Below the pieces are notes generated by a model. The model was not told the origin of the DNA and ran no database searches. It worked only from the letters and a program-made list of their open reading frames with translations. The translations under genes were made by a program, and so were the position numbers. Positions 55,028 through 61,579 of a stretch of DNA of 64,000 bases are shown piece after piece (the stretch's first letter is position 1; every line of letters starts with the position of its first letter). The DNA is from JAQWRV01 sp045564915 (GTDB lineage Bacteria > Pseudomonadota > Alphaproteobacteria > Rhodospirillales > Rhodospirillaceae). Where the stretch lies: the NCBI GenBank assembly GCA_045564915.1, contig JBJLGL010000009.1, positions 310,001 through 374,000 on the forward strand, read 5' to 3'.

Positions 55028-55407
55028 GTGATAGACTTCGCATCGACAAGTGGCTTTGGTTTGCGCGGTTTTCTAAAACTCGCTCGCGCGCTCAAACACT
55101 TATTGCCAAGGGGTGCGTCTTTTTAAACGACCACAAGGTTAGAAAGACCAAACAAACAGTGAGTAAGGGCGATATTATCTCTATTGTATATGGTTCCGTT
55201 AAGCGAACTGTGACTGTGGCGGCCACAGGTACGCACAGAGGACCTGCTGCCGAAGCCCGTCTACTTTATGAGAAGGACACCCGGACCGATTCACTAAACA
55301 AAGAGAAATGCGCGGGGCCCCATTTCCGGCTCGCTGGTTCTAGGCGGCCAACTAAGCGAGACCGGCGGCTGCTTGAAAAGCTATTTCTTCAATCGGGCTC
55401 TGATTAA
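55024..55407 (+). CDS. S4-domain RNA-binding protein (Hsp15-like)
   Basis: A 127-residue protein starting at TTG 55024 inside the stop of the helicase. The S4 domain is at the N-terminus: RIDKWLWFARFSKTRSRAQTL and KGCVFLNDHKVRKTKQTVSKGD. The remainder is basic and variable. Hsp15 (HslR) binds nucleic acid and stalled 50S subunits carrying nascent chains; this relative is likely an RNA or ribosome binder too. The coupled helicase points to RNA metabolism. Confidence 0.88.
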   Translation: MSDRLRIDKWLWFARFSKTRSRAQTLIAKGCVFLNDHKVRKTKQTVSKGDIISIVYGSVKRTVTVAATGTHRGPAAEARLLYEKDTRTDSLNKEKCAGPHFRLAGSRRPTKRDRRLLEKLFLQSGSD

Positions 55408-55451
55408 TAAGATAGCCATGGCTTGATCTGTCATGCAAAACAAGATAGGCG

Positions 55452-55937
55452 ATGCGTATGCTTGATGGTCTTAGGAAATTTCTAACCGATCCGAAATTGA
55501 ATCAGAACACAGTGGGTGCCGACGGCCTAAATGCGTCCCAAATAGCTGCTGCTGCACTTTTAGTAGAGGCGGCTCTTGCCGACGGCACGTTTGATAAACA
55601 AGAACGCCTTCAGGTTGAAGATGTGCTGATGCATATGTTTGGTCTGCACGAGCTAGAGGTCCAGACGATAATAGCTGACGCCGAAGAAAGAGTGGCCCAA
55701 AGCAATCAACTTTATGGTTTTGCCAAGACACTAAGGGATACCCTAGAGTATAGCCGCAGAGTTGAACTCATGCAGATGCTTTGGGAGGTAGTATATGCCG
55801 ACGGACAGCTTGACGACTTTGAGGCAAATCTAGTACGTCGAGTTAACGGTTTGTTATACGTCACAGACCAAGATAGTGGAAGTGCACGCAAGGCAGCATT
55901 GGTGCAACTAGGGCTCGATCCTGAAACCTCGGCTTAG
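55452..55937 (+). CDS. TerB-family tellurite-resistance-like protein
   Basis: A 161-residue mostly helical protein with the TerB pattern: AAAALLVEAALADGTFDKQER (about 32-52) and MLWEVVYADGQLDDFEANLVRRV (about 114-136), two acidic helix-loop-helix repeats in which the aspartates may bind metal. TerB-like domains occur in tellurite-resistance and DnaJ-like DjlA contexts. Cellular role here unknown. It lies in the helicase-S4-fdxA-carD run. Confidence 0.85.
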   Translation: MRMLDGLRKFLTDPKLNQNTVGADGLNASQIAAAALLVEAALADGTFDKQERLQVEDVLMHMFGLHELEVQTIIADAEERVAQSNQLYGFAKTLRDTLEYSRRVELMQMLWEVVYADGQLDDFEANLVRRVNGLLYVTDQDSGSARKAALVQLGLDPETSA

Positions 55938-55976
55938 AGGGTTAGGGTAGGCCGGTCTAAGTTGAGGAGATTAGCG

Positions 55977-56312
55977 TTGACTTATGTCGTTATAGAAAAC
56001 TGTGTAAAATGCAAATTCATGGACTGCGTTGAGGTCTGTCCAGTGGACTGCTTCTACGAGGGCGAGAATATGCTCGTAATTCATCCAGATGAATGCATTG
56101 ACTGCGGCGTGTGCGAGCCAGAATGCCCGGCAGAGGCTATTCTCCCCGATTCGGAGGAAGCCACACAATCCTGGATTGAACTAAACGCCGAATACGCCGA
56201 TAAATGGCCGAATATAACTGCAAAGGGTGAATCCCCAGCCGATGCTGAGGATTGGAACGGTAAGTCTGGAAAGAAAGAACATTTCAGCGCCAATCCTGGT
56301 AATTCGGGCTGA
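55977..56312 (+). CDS. fdxA: 7Fe-8S ferredoxin FdxA
   Basis: A 111-residue ferredoxin with two iron-sulfur cluster motifs: CVKCKFMDCVEVCPVDC (3Fe-4S/4Fe-4S) and CIDCGVCEPECPAEAI (4Fe-4S). It is an electron carrier in the cytosol. The start is TTG 55977 (giving TYVVIENCVK...), with GAGGAG about 8 bases upstream; the frame is open to another TTG at 55962, but the added residues are not in the family. Its length matches FdxA proteins of alphaproteobacteria, where it precedes carD as it does here. Confidence 0.94.
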   Translation: MTYVVIENCVKCKFMDCVEVCPVDCFYEGENMLVIHPDECIDCGVCEPECPAEAILPDSEEATQSWIELNAEYADKWPNITAKGESPADAEDWNGKSGKKEHFSANPGNSG

Positions 56313-56648
56313 TTTGGCCACATTCGGGCAGGCTAGGAAGGAATGCTGATTCCCTTTTACCCTGTATTTTGCGGCGCAAATTTGGTATAAGGTACTAGTC
56401 TGATTGGATAATCGGAAGATAGTTTGACTGCTGACCGGGGAGTTTTGTGCGCTGCAATAAGGTTGTAGAAATCTAGCTGTGTACGATTAGATCGTGTAGT
56501 CCGAGGCGCTAATTTAGAGATCTAAACGATATTTAACGAATTGATGACCGATACCATGAAGGGCCAAACGGCCCTTTTTCAACGAGACTGCTGGGACGCC
56601 GTTGGTAGAGGAGCATCCATCGTTCAAACTGGAGCGAGAGAATAAATA
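56313..56648. other. fdxA-carD gap with structured sequence
   Basis: No protein gene is present in these 336 bases. Hairpin-prone elements are TTTGCG-G-CGCAAA (56369-56381), CTGATT-GGAT-AATCGG (56401-56416), ACGAT-TAG-ATCGT (56484-56496) and TTTAGA-GA-TCTAAA (56514-56527). They are followed by a clear intrinsic terminator at 56559-56579. A weak extended -10 element, TGGTATAAG, is at 56384-56392. The set suggests a small RNA or a long structured 3' end of the fdxA transcript. Confidence 0.4.
56559..56579 (+). terminator. Intrinsic terminator before carD
   Basis: AAGGGCC, loop AAAC, GGCCCTT, then further T's make a 7-bp GC-rich stem ending in a five-T run on the plus strand. It lies about 250 bases past the fdxA stop and 70 bases before the carD ATG. 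It may end the fdxA transcript, end an unannotated small RNA, or act as an attenuator for carD. Confidence 0.75.
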
Positions 56649-57194
56649 ATGTCTAATAGGACCATAACTACAATCAAGACTGTACGCCAAAAGGAAAATC
56701 AAACCACGATGGTATTTTCCACTGGAGATTTTGTTGTTTATCCGGCGCACGGTGTCGGCAAAGTTACAAATATTGAAAAACAAACGATCGGCGGCCAGGA
56801 AATCGAGTTATTTGTTGTTAGCTTTGAACGCGACCGTATGACGCTTCGCGTGCCAGTGGATAAAGTAGACAACTCAGGCTTGCGTAGACTGTCTACTCGC
56901 AAGATTATGGATCAGGCGATGACGACTCTCAAAGGGCGCGCACGCGTTAAACGTGCTATGTGGAGCCGCCGCGCGCAGGAATATGAAGCCAAAATCAATT
57001 CTGGTGATCCTGTATCCATAGCGGAAGTTGTTCGTGATCTTCATCGCGGAACAAGCCAGCCAGAACAATCTTACTCTGAACGCCAAATCTATGAGCAGGC
57101 GCTTGAACGGCTAGCATATGAAATGGCTGCTGTTGAGAAAATTAAACCAGAAACTGCAACAGCTAAGTTAGAGAAATTACTCAGCGCAGCCTAA
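56649..57194 (+). CDS. CarD-family transcriptional regulator (CdnL)
   Basis: 181 residues. The N-terminal RNA-polymerase-interacting domain holds FSTGDFVVYPAHGVGKVTNIE and RMTLRVPVDKVDNSGLRRLS. The C-terminal helical domain carries WSRRAQEYEAKINSGDP and AEVVRDLHRG. CarD/CdnL proteins stabilise open promoter complexes at housekeeping promoters. In alphaproteobacteria it commonly sits next to fdxA, as here. The core may start at the internal ATG 56709 (MVFSTGDFVVY), giving a shorter protein. Confidence 0.92.
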   Translation: MSNRTITTIKTVRQKENQTTMVFSTGDFVVYPAHGVGKVTNIEKQTIGGQEIELFVVSFERDRMTLRVPVDKVDNSGLRRLSTRKIMDQAMTTLKGRARVKRAMWSRRAQEYEAKINSGDPVSIAEVVRDLHRGTSQPEQSYSERQIYEQALERLAYEMAAVEKIKPETATAKLEKLLSAA

Positions 57195-57319
57195 CGCTAA
57201 GCAGGTTTTCTGGATGTAGGGCCCGCTTGAATTTCCAAGGACTGTCAGAATGTTGGGGCAAATTTCTCAGCAAGCTGATCATTGTTGATTGGCAGGATAA
57301 ATAACGGTGAGACTGGGCC

Positions 57320-57931
57320 ATGACCATCTTGTCCGCTTTAGACTCAGACCGCCAAAAATCTAAGGTTAATGAACTAGCAAAGGGATTATCAGCCTGGCCC
57401 GTAGCCCAGAAGGTTTTGCGGCGGATTGCCTCCACAATTCATCTCTGTCCGGATCTTCACTTCGACCTATATGCAGGCTTAGAGCATGCCGTCGCGCTGG
57501 CTCACGAGCTTGGTATCTCAACCATCGACGAGGCGCCATCTGAAGCCTTCAGTTGGGATGGGCTGGCTGTCCGAACTAAAACAGAAACAGCCGTTCTCCT
57601 GCACGAAATCGCCCACTGGCAGGTAGCTACCCCGCAACGGCGTGTTTTACCAGATTTTGGCCTGGGTGCTGGCCCCGAGACAGGTCACATTAGAGAGGCT
57701 GATGCTGCAATCTGTGTAGATTATGCTACCAAAGAAGAGGAGGAGGACCTAGCTTCTCTCCTTGGAATTCTATGGGAGGTTGAGCAGGGAGGGCCAGCTA
57801 TTATCGCTTTTTGTGTACAGAATTGGCTAGAGCTAGCTGACAGACCTGGGACGGCAAGCCATTTTGTTACAGTTTTGGATGTGCTTGCGGAGCGTGGGCT
57901 CATTTCAGAACAGGGCCACCCAATAACTTAA
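57320..57931 (+). CDS. Putative HExxH metalloprotein, EpmC/YfcM-like
   Basis: 203 residues. A putative metal site H95-E-I-A-H99-W is followed by QVATPQRRVLPDFGLGAGPE, which recalls the HExxHW..RR..DFG layout of EpmC (YfcM), the enzyme that hydroxylates the modified lysine of elongation factor P. The rest is divergent and no EF-P, EpmA or EpmB gene is nearby, so the EpmC match is a motif-level resemblance only; a peptidase-like or other metalloprotein is possible. It starts at ATG 57320 and is followed 38 bases later by the DUF1330 gene. Confidence 0.55.
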   Translation: MTILSALDSDRQKSKVNELAKGLSAWPVAQKVLRRIASTIHLCPDLHFDLYAGLEHAVALAHELGISTIDEAPSEAFSWDGLAVRTKTETAVLLHEIAHWQVATPQRRVLPDFGLGAGPETGHIREADAAICVDYATKEEEEDLASLLGILWEVEQGGPAIIAFCVQNWLELADRPGTASHFVTVLDVLAERGLISEQGHPIT

Positions 57932-57969
57932 GTTAGCTTGACGGCTGCTGTTTTTTGAAGGAACGCTAA

Positions 57970-58431
57970 ATGTCAATCAATATGGCTCTACTCTTGATTC
58001 CTTTTGTTTTCGCGTTGACTGGACCGGCGCGCGCCGAGCCAAAGAATCTCGCTTCTTCGTGCGATACGCCAGTGATTATGCTAGTTTTTGGCCAAATCGA
58101 AAATCAAGAACCGATGAGGTCTTATGGGGCCCGCTTGCGAGAGCTAAATACTTATCCGGAGCAACAGGGATACTATCAGTTTACCCAACCAACAGAAGTA
58201 TTCGAAGGAGAATGGCCGGGGAATCAATTTGTAATTGGTGCCAGATTTCCTTGTGTAGAAGCTGCTCGAGGCTTTTGGTACTCTGATGACTATCAGAGTA
58301 TTCGTCATTTACGCTCCGGAGCTGGAAAAATTACGATAACAATCCATCCCATTGCAGAGCCGCCAGCCCACATTACCGGCGCAAAGCCAAGACGCCTTTT
58401 CGATAGGCAGATAACCCAGACTAATCCCTGA
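57970..58431 (+). CDS. Exported DUF1330-domain protein
   Basis: A 153-residue protein with a signal peptide (MSINMALLLIPFVFALTGPARAEP, cut near residue 23). The mature part is a dimeric alpha/beta-barrel DUF1330 domain with the family pattern EVFEGEWPGNQFVIGARFP and FWYSDDYQSIRHLRSG. DUF1330 proteins are mostly cytosolic; an export signal is unusual. Function unknown. It converges with the solute-binding gene, leaving a 72-base gap. Confidence 0.75.
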   Translation: MSINMALLLIPFVFALTGPARAEPKNLASSCDTPVIMLVFGQIENQEPMRSYGARLRELNTYPEQQGYYQFTQPTEVFEGEWPGNQFVIGARFPCVEAARGFWYSDDYQSIRHLRSGAGKITITIHPIAEPPAHITGAKPRRLFDRQITQTNP

Positions 58432-58503
58432 GGGCTGATTGCTCGGAAGCAACGGCGTCATCGACTATCGAAACTCCACCAACGAAAGCCGCAATGTCAC
58501 CCC

Positions 58504-59991
58504 TTATTGATCAATCGATAGTGAATCGTAACTGATGAAGCCATGCACCTCGCTAAATCCGGTGACACCTGGTGCCAATCCTGCGAAGCGGGGCTCAGGC
58601 CAAAGAAAAATAGCAGGAGCCTCTTCACGGTAACGCCTAACAAGGTGCTGCTTCAATGCGATACGCTTTTCTTTATCCTGCTCGACGAGGGCCTGTTCGA
58701 TCAGGTTGCTCAATTCAATATCGCAATACCATGGGACTGGCCGTTGGCACGAATTATTACGCAACGGCCGGATGGTATCGACCGGTGGTTCGGTGCTGTA
58801 AACCATGCCGAAGCCATTGCCATGCCATCTGCCTCGTTCGAAGTGATCAAATAGATGGGCGAAGGTTGTGGGTACTACCGTCATCGTAACGCCAACGCGC
58901 TGCAGATCGCTCGCCACTTGTTGATACATGGCCCGGCCCACACCCGTTGCGTCGACGACCGCTTCAACAGTCATTTTGAAACCGGAGCTAAATCCAGCAG
59001 CATTGAGGAGCTGTCTGGCCTGATCTGGGTCATAAGGAATGGGTTTGAGAGTCGGGTCATAGCCCTCAGCCGCGGGTGTGGTGGGCTGGCTAGCAGGAAT
59101 CGTAACACCGCCTAGGAGACTGTCGATGATGGTTTGGCGATCTACTGCGAGGTTGAGGGCGTGGCGTACTCGCTTATCATCCAGCGGGCTCGGGCCCTGT
59201 GTTAGAACAAAGGAAATGGTGCGCACAGCCTCGCTGCGCCAACCAAGGAAAGATCCTCCTGCCGCCTCAACTAATTCTCGGTCGTCGGGCCCAAGCCCAA
59301 GAGCGACATCCACTGACCGCGATACTAGGGCTTGCAAGCGCGAAGTTGACTCTGGCACAGCATAGATCTCGAGGCCGTCCACCTGCGGTGGACGCCAGGC
59401 TTCGCGATGGGCATCGAAGCTGACCTTGGTTGCGCCGAAGTCCGTCACCATGAAGGGTCCAGTGCCAATAGGGTTGAGCGCGAACTCATCGCGACTGACT
59501 TCGTTCCACGCCTCAGGTTCGACCATATGCAGAACCGGGAGAAAACGGTGAAGGACAGGGACCGCATAGTCTGTTTGTATCTTGACGGTGTAATCGTCGA
59601 GCGCACGGGCACTTTTAAGAAAGGCCATTTCCGTCGCTACGGCCTCGCCAGAGCCAAAACGGTCCGCGAGAAAAGTTACTACTTGCACGACAGCATCAGC
59701 CGTAAACGGACGCCCGTTGTGGAAAATCACATCGTCACGCAACGTAATCAGCCAGGTGGTAGGGTCCGTTTGCTCCCACGACGTCGCCAGCCAGGGATGC
59801 ACCACACCATCCGCGTCGATGCGTGTCAGCCCATCAAACACCGGTGAGATCGTGAACAGGGTCGGCATGGTCATAACCCTATAGGGGTATCCGAGACCGG
59901 GCGGAAGTTCGGGAATTGCCAGGCGCATCGTTTGGGCGTGGCTTGCCCCACTCAGGAAAAGAAAAGTAAATATGTATAAACTGAGCCGCAT
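58504..59991 (-). CDS. ABC transporter solute-binding protein, family 5 (second copy)
   Basis: A 495-residue periplasmic protein with a signal peptide (about 1-19). The SBP_bac_5 pattern is clear: DGLTRIDADGVVHPWLATSW, WLITLRDDVIFHNGRPFTADAV, NPIGTGPFMVTDF and RHALNLAVDRQTIIDSLL. These bind peptides, nickel, opines or oligosaccharides and deliver them to Dpp/Opp-type permeases. Its start overlaps the stop of the neighbouring copy by 1 base, so the two are co-transcribed. No permease or ATPase gene adjoins; the only Dpp-type permeases in the window are about 56 kb away. Confidence 0.93.
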   Translation of the reverse strand: MRLSLYIFTFLFLSGASHAQTMRLAIPELPPGLGYPYRVMTMPTLFTISPVFDGLTRIDADGVVHPWLATSWEQTDPTTWLITLRDDVIFHNGRPFTADAVVQVVTFLADRFGSGEAVATEMAFLKSARALDDYTVKIQTDYAVPVLHRFLPVLHMVEPEAWNEVSRDEFALNPIGTGPFMVTDFGATKVSFDAHREAWRPPQVDGLEIYAVPESTSRLQALVSRSVDVALGLGPDDRELVEAAGGSFLGWRSEAVRTISFVLTQGPSPLDDKRVRHALNLAVDRQTIIDSLLGGVTIPASQPTTPAAEGYDPTLKPIPYDPDQARQLLNAAGFSSGFKMTVEAVVDATGVGRAMYQQVASDLQRVGVTMTVVPTTFAHLFDHFERGRWHGNGFGMVYSTEPPVDTIRPLRNNSCQRPVPWYCDIELSNLIEQALVEQDKEKRIALKQHLVRRYREEAPAIFLWPEPRFAGLAPGVTGFSEVHGFISYDSLSIDQ

Positions 59992-61487
59992 TATTCTTCA
60001 GTAAAATAAATGTCTTCGTAACTAACGAAGCCGTGAATTTCAGAGAACCCACGTAAATTCGACCGGGTCCCGGCAAAGCGAACGATCTGGTAGAGATAAA
60101 GAGCTACCCATTCATTACGATAAAAAGCCATTACGTCATGACGTAGCTTGAGACCCCGGTCTTCGTCAAAGGTCACAAGGGCTTCGTTAATAGTCGGCAT
60201 AATACGATCGTCGCAATACCATGGGTGAGTCCATAGACAGGAATGGTTGCGCATTGGCCTTAGCACGTCGACCGTGGGTTCGGCAGCGAAGGTGACGCCG
60301 AAAGCATCACCGTTCCAGCCACCCTCCATCACGCTACGGATGAGTTGGGTGACTGGAAAGACACGGATTTCCATCTCAACGCCAATAGCTGCAAGATCCT
60401 GAGCGACTTTTTGATACATGGCAGCATCATTGGCGCCGGACCCAATAACGCCCTGCACTACAAAGGCAAAACCATCAGGGTATCCGGCTTCGGCCAGCAA
60501 CTGCTTGGCTCGATCAGGATCATAAGGAATAGGGGATAATTTGGGATCAAAACCATAAGCAAAAGAAACTGCGGGCTGAGTTGGCAATTCTGGGATACTA
60601 GCCAATAGACCATCGACCAAAGTTCGTCGGTCTACTGCCAGGTTGAGAGCTTCCCTCACCTTAACATTATCCAGTGCATTACCCTTGCCGTGGTGAAAAT
60701 TAATCGCCCACATGGCCGCCGTCGGCCAACTAAGAGCAACACCGCCAGCCGAGGCAATAGCCTCTGCTTCTTCCGGTCCAAGCGCCATGGCAATATCCAT
60801 TTGATCTGCGATCACTGCTTGTGTGCGGGTATAGGCCTCTGGTGCGGCTATTTTCTCCATTCGGGGGACAATTGGTTTGCGCCACGAGGTTGGCACTGCT
60901 TCATACTGTATGCGCGTGGCACTGAAATTCACTGGATGGTATGGCCCGGTACCGATTGGTTTGCGGGCAAACCCGTCTGGTCCTAATCGGGCCCACTGTT
61001 TTGGTTCTACCATGTGCAACAGCGGTAATGTGCGTGGCAAAACGGGCGCTGGAGCTCTGGTAACAATCTCTACTGTGTGGTCATCAATAGTCTGAGCTGA
61101 TCTTACAAAAGAAAATTCCCGGGCCACTGCTTCGCGCGCAGCAGAATCGCTCGTAAGAAAACCAATTACTGCGACAACTGCATCAGAAGTGAATGGAATA
61201 CCGTTAGAAAAAGTTACGTCGTCACGCAGCCTAATTTTCCAAGTTAACTCATCTATGGCTTCCCACTCCGTCGCCAGCCAAGGAATAAGATTTCCCTTGC
61301 GATCAATGCGAGTAAGACCATCGAAGGTAGCCGTCCAGGTGTATATGTGCGGTGTGCCAGTGTTACGAAATGGATTGCCTAAGGTTGGAGGCAGAGCTGT
61401 AGTTCCGATGCGGATAACATCCTGAGCAAGAGCAACCGGCACAAAAAAACATAGAACCATTGCTACAAAGTTTACATGTCGCTGCAT
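59991..61487 (-). CDS. ABC transporter solute-binding protein, family 5 (first copy)
   Basis: A 498-residue paralogue of the gene before, with a signal peptide ending near VALAQ (about residue 21). It has the same layout: FDGLTRIDRKGNLIPWLATEW, WKIRLRDDVTFSNGIPFTSDAV, KPIGTGPYHPVNF and REALNLAVDRRTLVDGLL. The two proteins are recognisably similar throughout, which suggests a tandem duplication. An upstream terminator (61527-61554) separates them from the receptor gene, so the pair should have its own promoter in the gap of about 40 bases before the ATG or be read through. Confidence 0.93.
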   Translation of the reverse strand: MQRHVNFVAMVLCFFVPVALAQDVIRIGTTALPPTLGNPFRNTGTPHIYTWTATFDGLTRIDRKGNLIPWLATEWEAIDELTWKIRLRDDVTFSNGIPFTSDAVVAVIGFLTSDSAAREAVAREFSFVRSAQTIDDHTVEIVTRAPAPVLPRTLPLLHMVEPKQWARLGPDGFARKPIGTGPYHPVNFSATRIQYEAVPTSWRKPIVPRMEKIAAPEAYTRTQAVIADQMDIAMALGPEEAEAIASAGGVALSWPTAAMWAINFHHGKGNALDNVKVREALNLAVDRRTLVDGLLASIPELPTQPAVSFAYGFDPKLSPIPYDPDRAKQLLAEAGYPDGFAFVVQGVIGSGANDAAMYQKVAQDLAAIGVEMEIRVFPVTQLIRSVMEGGWNGDAFGVTFAAEPTVDVLRPMRNHSCLWTHPWYCDDRIMPTINEALVTFDEDRGLKLRHDVMAFYRNEWVALYLYQIVRFAGTRSNLRGFSEIHGFVSYEDIYFTEE

Positions 61488-61526
61488 CGGCTAAGCCTAG
61501 GCGGACATCGCCTCAAGCACAAAAGA

Positions 61527-61554
61527 AAACGCCCTGGTTTTATCCAGGGCGTTT
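61527..61554 (-). terminator. Intrinsic terminator of the TonB receptor gene
   Basis: On the minus strand AAACGCCCTGG, a six-base loop and CCAGGGCGTTT form an 11-bp stem followed by TTCTTTT. It lies about 26 bases past the receptor stop. Because both arms end in A/T runs it can work in both directions. Confidence 0.85.
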
Positions 61555-61579
61555 CCAACTTTGTTGTGAAGGCCTCGTT

